Part shown: one piece after another, positions 1 to 7,659 of the stretch
Numbering within the stretch: the first letter of the stretch is position 1
Layout: every line of letters starts with the position of its first letter
From: Kitasatospora sp. NBC_01266
Lineage (GTDB): Bacteria > Actinomycetota > Actinomycetes > Streptomycetales > Streptomycetaceae
Assembly: GCF_036242395.1 (NCBI RefSeq)
Contig: NZ_CP108458.1
Coordinates: forward strand, 4,526,001 to 4,590,000
Direction: 5' to 3'
Length of the DNA stretch: 64,000 bases
Made by a program: the position numbers and the translations under genes
The notes under the pieces: generated by a model
The model's input: only the letters and a program-made list of their open reading frames with translations
Told to the model about the DNA's origin: nothing
The model's database searches: none

Positions 1-764
1 AGGAGCTGCGTTCGGCCGGTACCCGGCTGCTGGTCCAGGCCCAGGAGATGCCCGCGCTGCTGGAGGACCTCACCCGGGCCTACGACCTGACGCCCCGCAA
101 GGTCGACCGCTCGGGCGAGGTGCGGCACGTGCACGGCGTCGAGGAGGTCCGGCTGCTGCTCGACCGGCTGGCCGCCGAGGGACGCGAGGAGGTGCTCTCC
201 GCCCAGCCCGGCGGCCCGCTCCCGGCCAGGCTGGTGCGCGAGGCGATCAGGCGCTGCGATGTCTTCCTGGGCAATGGCGGCGGGATCCGCGCGCTCTACG
301 AGCCCGCCGCCCGCACCGACGGCCCGACCACGGACTACGTGCTGGGCGCCACCGCGCGGGGCGTGCGGTTCCGGGTGCTCGGCGAGTCGTTCAAGCGGAT
401 GCTGATCTTCGATCGCAGCACCGCGGTGATCCCGGGCGGCCCGGACTACACCAGCGCCGCGGTGGTCGAGGACCCGGCGGTGGTCGCCTTCCTGGCCGGC
501 ATGTTCGAGCGCGACTGGCAGCGCGGCGAGCCGGTCCAGTGGAGCACCGCCGCCCCCGAGAGCGTGGGCCTGTCGGTCCACGCCCAGGTCGGCCGGCTGC
601 TCTCGCAGGGCCTGACCCAGCGCATGATCGCCACCCGGCTGGGCCTGAGCGAGCGCACCGTGGCCGGCCACATCTCGCGGCTGCGCGAGCTGTACGACGC
701 CGAGACGCTGTTCCAGCTCGGCTGGCTGATGCGTGCGGCGGCCGGGGAAGGACGGCAGGGGTGA
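1..764 (+). CDS. LuxR-type HTH regulator (5' truncated by window edge)
   Basis: The reading frame is open from base 3 with no start needed: residues before the first in-window ATG (48) align with the middle of the two genes that follow, so the true start lies outside the window. What remains is a central sensor-like region, with the motif AQPGG and a stretch ending FERDW, and a C-terminal LuxR-type helix-turn-helix (LTQRMIATRLGLSERTV) in the last 60 residues. It is the first of three tandem co-directional paralogs, and a fourth lies at 4076-5158. The central region resembles the PLD-like sensor part of TrmB-type regulators, but that is inference; the ligand is unknown. It probably acts as a DNA-binding transcription factor. 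Confidence 0.85.
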   Translation, partial: ELRSAGTRLLVQAQEMPALLEDLTRAYDLTPRKVDRSGEVRHVHGVEEVRLLLDRLAAEGREEVLSAQPGGPLPARLVREAIRRCDVFLGNGGGIRALYEPAARTDGPTTDYVLGATARGVRFRVLGESFKRMLIFDRSTAVIPGGPDYTSAAVVEDPAVVAFLAGMFERDWQRGEPVQWSTAAPESVGLSVHAQVGRLLSQGLTQRMIATRLGLSERTVAGHISRLRELYDAETLFQLGWLMRAAAGEGRQG

Positions 765-860
765 GGCCGGTGGTCACCACCGGGGTGGTGACGGCGCGGA
801 GCCCGGGGCCGCGGGAGCCGTGCGGCGTGCGGCCGCTGCTCCGGATGAGGGGCAGCCGCG

Positions 861-1805
861 GTGAGCGTTGAGTGGCGGGTGCCGGACGCCGAGGCGCGGG
901 CGTTGTACCTGGTGCTGCTGCGGATGGGCGGCATGTTTCGCAGCGAGGAGCTGCGCCCGGATGAGCTGCCGCTGCTGGAGCAGTTGCGGGAGGCCGGGCT
1001 GGTGTCGGTGATCACCGGAATGCTCTGGACGGTGGTGAATCCGCGGGTGGCGGCCGAGCGGCTCCGGGACAACCTGCGGACCATCGGGCTGGACCTGTTC
1101 GAGCAGGCCCGGGTGCTGCCGGCGGCGCTGTCCGACCTGGCCGAGTCCTACGACCGCTCGCCCCCGCAGTCGGCCGACGGCAGCACCATCCAGCAGCTGG
1201 ACGCGATCGTGCAGACCCAGGCGCGGGTGGAGCAGCTGCTGCAGGAGGCCCGCCAGGAGACCCTCACCATGCAGCCGGGCGGGGCGCGGCCGGCGGATGC
1301 CCTGCCGCTCATGCGCGAACACGCGCGGAAGGTCGCCGAGCGCGGTATCCAGCAGCGCACCATCTACCAGCCCGGAGCTCTGACGGACCCCGGTACGGCG
1401 GCCTACGCGGCGTACGCGACCCGGCTGGGGCACCGGATCCGGGTGCTGGACGAGGACTTCCGGCGGGTGATGGTCTTCGACCGCAGGGCGGCGGTGGTCG
1501 CCGGCTACCAGGACGCCAGGAGCGCGTCGTTCATCGAGGACCCGGTGCTCATCGACGTCGTGGTGGAGACCTTCGAGCGGGACTGGGCGCGGGCGGAGCG
1601 GGTGCGCTGGGCGGAGCCGGAGCCGGAGACCGACGCTCCGCTGGTGGAGCTGCTGGCGCGTGGTCTGACGCAGCGGGCGATCGCGACGAGGCTGGGGCTG
1701 AGCGAGCGGACGGTGGCGGCGCAGATCTCCCGGCTGCGGGAGCACCACGACGCGCGGACGCTGTTCCAGCTGGGGTGGCAGATGCGGGGTGCGGCGGATG
1801 AATGA
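861..1805 (+). CDS. TrmB-like/LuxR-HTH transcriptional regulator, paralog 2
   Basis: A 314-residue protein starting at GTG 861. Residues about 10-70 form a winged-helix-like module (EARALYLVLLRMGG to WTVVNPRVAAERL). The middle has the family motif MQPGG and the IYQPGALTDPGTAAYAAYATR block, and the last 60 residues are a LuxR-type HTH (LTQRAIATRLGLSERTV). The stop overlaps the start of the next paralog by 8 bases, so the two are probably translationally coupled. Its HTH segment is almost identical at DNA level to the next gene, suggesting recent duplication or gene conversion. Likely a cytoplasmic transcription factor; target and effector are not visible from sequence. Confidence 0.88.
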   Translation: MSVEWRVPDAEARALYLVLLRMGGMFRSEELRPDELPLLEQLREAGLVSVITGMLWTVVNPRVAAERLRDNLRTIGLDLFEQARVLPAALSDLAESYDRSPPQSADGSTIQQLDAIVQTQARVEQLLQEARQETLTMQPGGARPADALPLMREHARKVAERGIQQRTIYQPGALTDPGTAAYAAYATRLGHRIRVLDEDFRRVMVFDRRAAVVAGYQDARSASFIEDPVLIDVVVETFERDWARAERVRWAEPEPETDAPLVELLARGLTQRAIATRLGLSERTVAAQISRLREHHDARTLFQLGWQMRGAADE

Positions 1806-2769
1806 CCGGCCGCTGGAGCCGCTGGTGCCGGACCCCGAGGCCAGGGCCCTCTATGTCGCGCTCGCCGCCCAGGGCGGCCAGTTCCAGCCGGCGCTGCTGG
1901 CCGAGCGCGAGCGGCCCGCCCTGGAGCGTCTTCGGATCGCCGGGCTGGTCGTCCGTCACCAGCGCAGCCGGTACTGGACCGTGGTCAACCCGCGCACCGC
2001 CGCCGCCCGGCTCAGCGCGCGACTGCGCGCGGCCAGCGCCGAGCTGCTGGCCAAGGCGGATGCCCTGGAGCCCACGCTGGCCCAGCTGACCGACGCTTAC
2101 GATCTGGCACCCCCGGCGGTGACAGGTCGTACCACGATCCAGCGGGTCGACCGGCTGGAGCAGGTCGAGCAGCGGCTGCTGCAGCTGGCGAACGACTGCG
2201 AGCGGGAGATCCTGGCGGCCCAGCCCGGCGGTGCGCGGGAGAACCTCTCCGAGGACCCCGCGCAGCCCAGGGAGCTCGCCCGTGACCTGGCCGAACGCGG
2301 GGTCGCGATGCGTGTCATCTACCAGCCAGGGGCCCGTATCGACCCGGCGACCAGGGCGTACGCGGCCTACGCGACGGGTCGGGGGACGCGGATCCGGATC
2401 CTCGACGAGCCCTATCTCCGGGCGCTGGTGTTCGACCGGGAAGTGGCCGTGATCGCGGGGGCGCACGACAACGACATCGCGTCGTTCATCGAGGATCCGG
2501 TGCTGGTGGGCCTGGTGGTGGACCAGTTCGAGCGGGACTGGGCGCGGGCGGAGTGGGTCCGCTGGGAGGAGCCGGTGCGGGACACCGACGGGCCGCTGGT
2601 GGAGCTGCTGGCGCGTGGTCTGACGCAGCGGGCGATCGCGACGAGGCTGGGCTTGAGCGAGCGGACGGTGGCGACGCAGATCGCCCGGCTGCGGCAGGTC
2701 CACGACGCCGAGACCCTCTTCCAGCTCGGCTGGCAGCTGCGTGCCGCCGAACCGCCCGGCCCCCGCTGA
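1798..2769 (+). CDS. TrmB-like/LuxR-HTH transcriptional regulator, paralog 3
   Basis: A 323-residue protein. I chose ATG 1798, which overlaps the previous stop at 1805; a GTG at 1789 in the same frame would add three residues. Domain order matches its neighbour: N-terminal winged helix (residues 10-70), helical linker, sensor-like block with AAQPGG and IYQPGARIDP, and a C-terminal LuxR HTH. The gene ends only 4 bases from a convergent deoxyribosyltransferase-like gene. A run of about 80 bases in the HTH-coding part matches 1641-1720 nearly perfectly. Three regulators in a row with no obvious enzyme target suggest control of a distant or secreted function. Confidence 0.88.
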   Translation: MNDRPLEPLVPDPEARALYVALAAQGGQFQPALLAERERPALERLRIAGLVVRHQRSRYWTVVNPRTAAARLSARLRAASAELLAKADALEPTLAQLTDAYDLAPPAVTGRTTIQRVDRLEQVEQRLLQLANDCEREILAAQPGGARENLSEDPAQPRELARDLAERGVAMRVIYQPGARIDPATRAYAAYATGRGTRIRILDEPYLRALVFDREVAVIAGAHDNDIASFIEDPVLVGLVVDQFERDWARAEWVRWEEPVRDTDGPLVELLARGLTQRAIATRLGLSERTVATQIARLRQVHDAETLFQLGWQLRAAEPPGPR

Positions 2770-2773
2770 TCGC

Positions 2774-3394
2774 TCAGCCGGTGGCCGCGCCGCTGCTCGG
2801 CCAGCTGCCGTAGGCGTTCCGCGAGGCGGGGACGGGCTTGAACTGCTCACCGGGCGCGGTCCAGAAGCCTTCGCGCAGCGAGAGTGCCATGCCGGCCCAG
2901 TCGAGGGCGGTCTCCACGATGTGCCGCAGGCTCTCCGGCGACCAGCTGTCGTCGAAGACCAGCGGCAGCACCGGGGCGACCTGCTCGATGGTGGCGATCA
3001 GCGGGTTGTGGGTGATCGCCTCGTCCACCAGCAGCACGATCGGCTTGCGCAGCGCCGAGCCCCAGCCGAGCTCCAGCGAGACGCCGGCCGACAGCGGCGA
3101 GCCGACGTAGGCGAAGACCAGGTCGGCGGTCTGCATCGCGCGGAAGTCGGACGGAACCCGCGGCTCCGGCGTCCGCCCCTCCACCGTCCAGGCATCACTG
3201 TGGTGCGCGCTGAAGACGGCCGCGCCGCTGTGCAGCAGCGAGCTGCGCAGGGCGGTCAGGCGGGTCCGGCTGGCGAGCGTGACGACACTGTCGGCCGGCC
3301 CGGTCAGCCGCATCAGCGGGGCGGCGAGGAAGACACGGGCCCGGCGGCCTTCGGGGGCCTGGGCTGCGTGCTGGCGCATGTACGGCTCACTCAT
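2774..3394 (-). CDS. nucleoside 2-deoxyribosyltransferase-like protein
   Basis: A 206-residue protein beginning at ATG 3394. It has the hallmarks of the nucleoside 2-deoxyribosyltransferase fold: an N-terminal strand VFLAAPLM (residues 21-28), a hydrophobic ADLVFAYV strand near 90, and SAGVSLELGWGSALRKPIVLL (102-122), where E108 matches the catalytic Glu position of the family. Such proteins cleave or transfer N-glycosidic bonds of nucleosides or nucleotides; family members of this type also include signalling and toxin-like enzymes, so the substrate is open. It is convergent with the regulator array and faces away from the peptide gene at 3797. Cytoplasmic; no signal peptide. Confidence 0.65.
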   Translation of the reverse strand: MSEPYMRQHAAQAPEGRRARVFLAAPLMRLTGPADSVVTLASRTRLTALRSSLLHSGAAVFSAHHSDAWTVEGRTPEPRVPSDFRAMQTADLVFAYVGSPLSAGVSLELGWGSALRKPIVLLVDEAITHNPLIATIEQVAPVLPLVFDDSWSPESLRHIVETALDWAGMALSLREGFWTAPGEQFKPVPASRNAYGSWPSSGAATG

Positions 3395-3559
3395 GGCGGT
3401 GGCTCCGGGGAGTTGACGATCCTGCTGAGTGTGGTCTCAGCGGGTTAGCAGGGCACGGACGGAGCGGTTGCTGAAACCGCTTCGGAGTCGGGGGATGCTC
3501 CCAATCCGTCCGCTCACTGATCGTCACTGGTGGCGGCCCATGGCGTCCACAGAAGCGGT

Positions 3560-3637
3560 GTGTCATCTCCCTGACTGGCATTTGGATGACACCTGGACGG
3601 GAGGATGGCCACTGACGCATCGTCAAACAGGTGTCAT
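3560..3637. promoter_or_regulatory. candidate operator: three copies of (AG)GTGTCAT in inverted/direct arrangement
   Basis: GTGTCAT occurs at 3560-3566. ATGACACCT at 3586-3594 pairs with AGGTGTCAT at 3629-3637 as a perfect 9-base inverted repeat. The cluster lies 160-240 bases upstream of the small secreted-peptide gene in an otherwise gene-free stretch (3395-3796), so it may be a regulator-binding array. No protein can be assigned from sequence alone. Confidence 0.4.
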
Positions 3638-3655
3638 TTTTATGCCAGGCAGCAC

Positions 3656-3668
3656 GATGCCAGGCATC
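3656..3668. promoter_or_regulatory. 13-bp perfect palindrome GATGCCAGGCATC
   Basis: A perfect palindrome centred on 3662. Its left arm ATGCCAGGC also occurs as a direct repeat at 3642-3650, 15 bases away. It lies just upstream of the candidate promoter of the peptide gene and could be an operator. Confidence 0.35.
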
Positions 3669-3688
3669 TACCGAGGCCTGGCCTTGCC

Positions 3689-3716
3689 TTGGAGTCGGAG
3701 TATGGCTTTGATAAAT
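3689..3716 (+). promoter_or_regulatory. candidate promoter of the secreted-peptide gene
   Basis: TTGGAG (3689-3694) and ATAAAT (3711-3716) are separated by 16 bases, in an unusually AT-rich patch for this genome, about 80 bases upstream of the peptide start. Consensus fit is moderate. Confidence 0.35.
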
Positions 3717-3796
3717 GCTTGTTTGCGTCTACACGCGAGGAGCGATGCGGACGCCGACACTGTCCGTTATATCAGGCACATGACAAGGAGGCACAC

Positions 3797-4045
3797 ATGC
3801 GTCGTGCACCTCGATCAATGATTCGTGCGCTCGTTGCTGGTGCCATTGCAGGTGCGGGCCTGGCGGCGGCCGTCGGTGCGCCGGCTCTGGCGACAGAGGT
3901 CTTCGCTTCCAGTGTCAGCCCGCTGGACATCCACTGGGGCGGGAACAATGCCGAGGTGTCGGCTGACGCCCAGTCGGTCGTTCCGGCAGGTGCCAGCTCG
4001 CAGCTTGCCGTCTCGAAGTCGGACGATATCTGGTGGGGCATCTAG
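3797..4045 (+). CDS. small secreted peptide precursor (82 aa) ending in WWGI
   Basis: ATG 3797 is preceded by a strong ribosome-binding site (AAGGAGG, 3785-3791). The product is 82 residues: positively charged n-region (MRRAPRSMIR), a hydrophobic Ala/Gly-rich core, and a signal-peptidase I site after APALA (residue 32). The predicted mature peptide is 50 residues, acidic and polar, with two related motifs, DIHWGG near its start and DIWWGI at its extreme C-terminus. I do not recognise the family. It ends 30 bases from a convergent regulator of the TrmB/LuxR-HTH family, with three paralogs of that regulator 1-3 kb upstream, so a role as a secreted signal or a regulated effector is plausible but unproven. 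Confidence 0.75.
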   Translation: MRRAPRSMIRALVAGAIAGAGLAAAVGAPALATEVFASSVSPLDIHWGGNNAEVSADAQSVVPAGASSQLAVSKSDDIWWGI

Positions 4046-4075
4046 GCCCCGCCGCTTTTTGGATGGCCGCCGCGG

Positions 4076-5158
4076 CTAGTTGTCGCCGGACGATTCAGCC
4101 CCGGGGTGAAGGGGCGAGAACATTGCTTCACCCCGGCCGTCCTCCTCGTCCGAGCCGTCGTAGCGGTGTCCTGGCGGGTTGAGCGCCATGCGCCAGCCGA
4201 GCTGGAAGAGCGTCTCCGAGCCGTACTCCTCGCGGAAATCCGCTATGTGCCTGGCCAGGGTGCGTTCGCTGATGCCGAGGTTTCGAGCGATCACCCGGTG
4301 GCCGATGCCTTGGGCCATCATGCGCAGGATGTTGCCCCGCATCCGGGAGATGACCTCCTGCGGCACTTCGGTGGCCCCCACGAACGGGCTGGCCCGCTCC
4401 CAGAGCCGCTCGAACGAGTCCAGCATGTAGGCGACGACGCCTGGGTCGCTGACGAACGCGGCCGTCTCGTGATCCCCCTGGACAGGGATCACCGCGACCG
4501 CGCGGTCGATGATGAAGAGGCGGGTGAACGGTTCCGCCAGAGTTCTGACAGCACCGCCGGCTTCGGTCACGGCCTCGACGTACTGCCTGGTCGGCGCCGA
4601 ATAGCGAGCGCTCGGTTGGTAGATGATCCGACGCGCGATCCCACGTCGGATCCGCGTGACCTCGGCGTCGACGGTGCCCTTGAGCAGTATCAGGGACTCA
4701 CGACGGCTTCCGCCGGGTTGTGCGGTCAGGACCTCGAACTCGGCGCCGTCGACCAGCAGGCTGACCCGTTGGTTGATCTCGGCCAGGCCGTGAACATGCT
4801 CGATCGGACCGCCCGGCTTGATCTGCTGATCCAGCGACTGGTAAGCGTGGTTCAGGTCCTGCATAGCCGTGGGTATGGACACCGCCTGCGACAACAGTGA
4901 AAGGGCCTGCTTCTGCCAGGCCGAACCAAGCCGGGTCGCCAGCCGGTTTGGATCTGTGGCCGTCACGATCGACGGTTTTCCTTGGTCGAGAACCAATAGA
5001 CCGAGTTCCGCGAGTTCCTGGTACGGGCCGGTGAGATCGGCCTCGTCGACCTCCATGCTTCCGCCGGTGGCGATGACCTGGAGATACAGGGACTTGGCCG
5101 CGGCAGACACGAGGCCGACCTTTTCCTTCTCCCCTTCGGCCCCGCCCGTCGAACTCAC
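4076..5158 (-). CDS. TrmB-like/LuxR-HTH transcriptional regulator, paralog 4
   Basis: About 360 residues. I chose GTG 5158 because a purine-rich GGGAGGGGG tract lies upstream; an earlier in-frame start (5191) would add 11 residues. It has the same architecture as the three genes at 1-2769: N-terminal winged helix (AAAKSLYLQVIATGGS onward), the family block TAQPGG, the IYQPSARYSAPTRQYVEA segment, and a C-terminal HTH (IGHRVIARNLGISERTL) followed by the family signature ETLFQLGWRMA. It is more diverged than the tandem copies. Convergent to, and nearly touching, the secreted-peptide gene, which suggests a regulatory pair. Confidence 0.85.
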   Translation of the reverse strand: MSSTGGAEGEKEKVGLVSAAAKSLYLQVIATGGSMEVDEADLTGPYQELAELGLLVLDQGKPSIVTATDPNRLATRLGSAWQKQALSLLSQAVSIPTAMQDLNHAYQSLDQQIKPGGPIEHVHGLAEINQRVSLLVDGAEFEVLTAQPGGSRRESLILLKGTVDAEVTRIRRGIARRIIYQPSARYSAPTRQYVEAVTEAGGAVRTLAEPFTRLFIIDRAVAVIPVQGDHETAAFVSDPGVVAYMLDSFERLWERASPFVGATEVPQEVISRMRGNILRMMAQGIGHRVIARNLGISERTLARHIADFREEYGSETLFQLGWRMALNPPGHRYDGSDEEDGRGEAMFSPLHPGAESSGDN

Positions 5159-5216
5159 TCCTGGTTCCCCCTCCCGGGAAACTCGCCACAATCCAACGGC
5201 AGCACTCTACGCAAGA

Positions 5217-5265
5217 GCGGGAGCGGTTGGCACCCCACCCAATAGGGGGGTTCAACCACTCCCGT
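5217..5265 (-). terminator. hairpin downstream of hspR
   Basis: Arms at 5217-5229 and 5253-5265 pair over 13 bases with one or two mismatches. It lies just past the hspR stop and between it and the oppositely started regulator at 4076-5158. No T tract, as is usual in this group. Confidence 0.45.
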
Positions 5266-5280
5266 TCTGAGCTGCTTCCG

Positions 5281-5787
5281 TTACCGCCGCGGCCGCCACA
5301 CCACCAGCGCGCTCGACTGCTGGGCCGGCTGGTACGGCACCAGGTCCCGCCGGTACGAGGCGTGCACCGCCGCCTCCCTGGCCTGCAGCGCGGCCCCGGC
5401 GCCCTCCACCGCGGTGGCGAGTTCGGCCACTCGCGACTGCAGGGCGGCCACCTGGTTCTCCAGTTCGATGATCCGCTTGATCCCGGCCAGGTTGATGCCC
5501 TCGTCCTGGGAGAGCCGCTGGACCTCGCGCAACTGCTGGATGTCCCGGGCCGAGTAGCGCCGGCCGCCGCCGCCGGTGCGGTCGGGGCAGACCAGGCCGA
5601 GGCGGTCGTACTGGCGCAGGGTCTGCGGGTGCAGCCCGGAGAGTTCGGCGGCCACCGAGATCACGTAGACCGGGGTCTCCTCGGTGAGCACGTAGCTCGG
5701 GCCCGGGTGGGCCGCCCGCCGGGAGCGGGGGGCGGGGCCGCCGGGCAGGCCCTCGCCCAGGCCGACGCCGATCGAGTCAGGGCTCAT
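5281..5787 (-). CDS. hspR: HspR, MerR-family heat-shock repressor
   Basis: A 168-residue protein, last gene of the dnaK operon. Residues about 40-110 form a MerR-type winged HTH (YVISVAAELSGLHPQTLRQYDRLGLVCP, then GGGRRYSARDIQQL), typical of HspR, and a coiled-coil follows (LENQVAALQSRVAELATAVE). In Streptomyces HspR binds HAIR inverted repeats upstream of dnaK with DnaK as co-repressor; matching sites are present at 9525-9545 and 9577-9597. The N-terminal 30-residue Gly/Pro-rich extension and C-terminal tail are variable regions. Spacing to dnaJ is 6 bases, consistent with one transcript. Confidence 0.95.
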   Translation of the reverse strand: MSPDSIGVGLGEGLPGGPAPRSRRAAHPGPSYVLTEETPVYVISVAAELSGLHPQTLRQYDRLGLVCPDRTGGGGRRYSARDIQQLREVQRLSQDEGINLAGIKRIIELENQVAALQSRVAELATAVEGAGAALQAREAAVHASYRRDLVPYQPAQQSSALVVWRPRR

Positions 5788-5793
5788 GTCAGG

Positions 5794-6936
5794 TCACGCT
5801 CCCTCCGCCGCCTTGAAGAGGGCGGCTCGCGGGTCCTCGGATGCGGTCGCGTCGCGGTACTGCTCCAGTGCGCTCAGGGCCTCGCCGCTGGTCTGCTGGG
5901 GAACCGTCACCTCGACGGTGACCAGCAGGTCGCCCCGGGTGCCGTCCTTGCGGGTGGCGCCCTTGCCGCGGGCCCGCAGGGTCAGGCCGTTGGCACTGCC
6001 GGCCGGGAGCCGCAGTTTCACGGCGGGGCCGTTCAGGGTCGGTACCTCGATGGTGCCGCCCAGCGCGGCTTCGGGGAAGGAGACCGGGACGGTCACTGTG
6101 AGGTTGTCGCCCTTGCGGCCGAAGACCGGGTGGGAGCTGACGTGCACGGAGACGTAGAGGTCGCCGGGCTGGCCGCCCCGCTCACCCTGGGCGCCCTTGC
6201 CCTTGAGCCGGATCCGCTGGGCGTCCTGCACCCCGGCCGGGATCCGCACCTGCATGGTGCGGGCCGAACTGGCCCGCCCGCTGCCGTGGCAGTCCGGGCA
6301 CGGGTCGTCGACGATCATGCCGCGGCCCTTGCAGTCGCGGCACGGGTCGGAGAGCGCGAACGCTCCCTGGCCCCGGCTGACCGTCCCGGCGCCGACGCAG
6401 GTCGGACAGACCCGGGGCGTGCTGCCGGCCTTCGCACCGGTGCCGGAGCAGGCCCGGCAGGCGGCCTGACTGGTCATCCGCAGCGGGACGGTGGCGCCGT
6501 CCACCGCCTCCTCGAAGCTGAGCGTGACCTCGGTCTCCACGTCCGCGCCGCGTCGCGGCTGGGCCTGCCGGCCGCCGCGGTTGAACAGGCCGCCGAAGAC
6601 GTCGCCGATGCCGCCGCTCGACTGCGAACCGTTGAACAGGTCGCCGAAGTCGAAGCCGTAGCCGTTGGTGCCCGGCCCGCCCGAGCGCATCCCGCCGGCG
6701 CCGAAGAGGCTGCGGGCCTCGTCGTACTCCTTGCGGCGCTTCTCGTCCGACAGGACGTCATAGGCCTCGGAGATGTCCTTGAAACGGTCCTCCGCCTTGG
6801 TGTCGCCCTTGTTCGCGTCCGGGTGGAACTCGCGGGCGAGCTTGCGGTAGGTCTTCTTGATCTCCGCGGTGGTGGCGTCCTTGGGCACACCGAGGACCTT
6901 GTAGTAGTCCTTCTCCACGTAGTCCTTCGTGCTCAT
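5794..6936 (-). CDS. dnaJ: DnaJ co-chaperone
   Basis: A 380-residue protein from ATG 6936 (MSTKDYVEKDYYKVLG); an in-frame ATG four codons earlier (6948) is possible. J domain at residues 10-75 with the HPD motif (EFHPDANKG), then a Gly/Phe-rich linker, a zinc region with four CxxCxGxG repeats (CRACSGTG, CPTCVGAG, CRDCKGRG, CPDCHGSG), and a C-terminal substrate-binding domain. It stimulates DnaK ATPase and delivers unfolded clients. The gene sits between grpE and hspR in the order usual for Streptomyces. Confidence 0.97.
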   Translation of the reverse strand: MSTKDYVEKDYYKVLGVPKDATTAEIKKTYRKLAREFHPDANKGDTKAEDRFKDISEAYDVLSDEKRRKEYDEARSLFGAGGMRSGGPGTNGYGFDFGDLFNGSQSSGGIGDVFGGLFNRGGRQAQPRRGADVETEVTLSFEEAVDGATVPLRMTSQAACRACSGTGAKAGSTPRVCPTCVGAGTVSRGQGAFALSDPCRDCKGRGMIVDDPCPDCHGSGRASSARTMQVRIPAGVQDAQRIRLKGKGAQGERGGQPGDLYVSVHVSSHPVFGRKGDNLTVTVPVSFPEAALGGTIEVPTLNGPAVKLRLPAGSANGLTLRARGKGATRKDGTRGDLLVTVEVTVPQQTSGEALSALEQYRDATASEDPRAALFKAAEGA

Positions 6937-7026
6937 GGCTGCTGCCACCTCCCGGGATGGGTCGATACGGCGCTGCGGAGCCGCGCGTCACCGAAGGCGA
7001 CGTGCGACCCCGCAGCGCACAGCGTG

Positions 7027-7659
7027 TCAGTTCTCGGCCGCACCGTCAGCCTCGGGGGCCGCATCCGAGCCTCCGGCGGACGGACCGCCGGCCTGGCCAC
7101 CGGTGGACGGGGTCCCCGGCTGCGGCTCCGCGACGGCCACCATCGCCGGGCGGATGATCCGCTCGCCGATCCGGTAACCGGGCTGCAGGACCTGCACACA
7201 GGTGTCCTCGGTGACGTCCGAGGAGTAGCTGTGCATCAGCGCCTCGTGCAGGTTCGGGTCGAAGGGCTCGCCCTCCTTGCCGAACTGCTGGAGGCCCAGC
7301 TTGGCGACGACCGTCTCCAGGTTGTCGGAGACCGACTTGAAGCCGCCGGTCACCTCGCCGTGCTCGCGGGCCCGGCCGATGTCGTCCAGCACCGGAATCA
7401 GCGACTCCAGGATGTTGGAGACCGCGATCTCACGGACCGTCAGCCGGTCGCGCTCGACCCGCTTGCGGTAGTTCTGGTACTCGGCCTGCAGCCGCTGGAG
7501 GTCGCCGGTGCGCTCGGTCAGCTCACGCTTGGCGGCCGCCAGCTCGTCGCCCTCCGCCGCGGCGGAGGCGCCGTTGAGCGCCTCCTCCGCGGCCTGCACG
7601 ACAGCCTCGTCGGCGTTGGAGTCGTCGCCGGGCTCCACGCCCCGCGCCTTCTCCGTCAT
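7027..7659 (-). CDS. grpE: GrpE nucleotide exchange factor
   Basis: A 210-residue protein with an acidic N-terminus, a long coiled-coil (LTERTGDLQRLQAEYQNYRKRVERD), and a C-terminal beta domain (GEPFDPNLHEALMH then GYRIGERIIRPAMVAV) that identify GrpE. It exchanges ADP on DnaK. Its start overlaps the dnaK stop as ATGA (7656-7659), indicating translational coupling. The C-terminal tail is Gly/Pro/Ala-rich. Confidence 0.97.
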   Translation of the reverse strand: MTEKARGVEPGDDSNADEAVVQAAEEALNGASAAAEGDELAAAKRELTERTGDLQRLQAEYQNYRKRVERDRLTVREIAVSNILESLIPVLDDIGRAREHGEVTGGFKSVSDNLETVVAKLGLQQFGKEGEPFDPNLHEALMHSYSSDVTEDTCVQVLQPGYRIGERIIRPAMVAVAEPQPGTPSTGGQAGGPSAGGSDAAPEADGAAEN

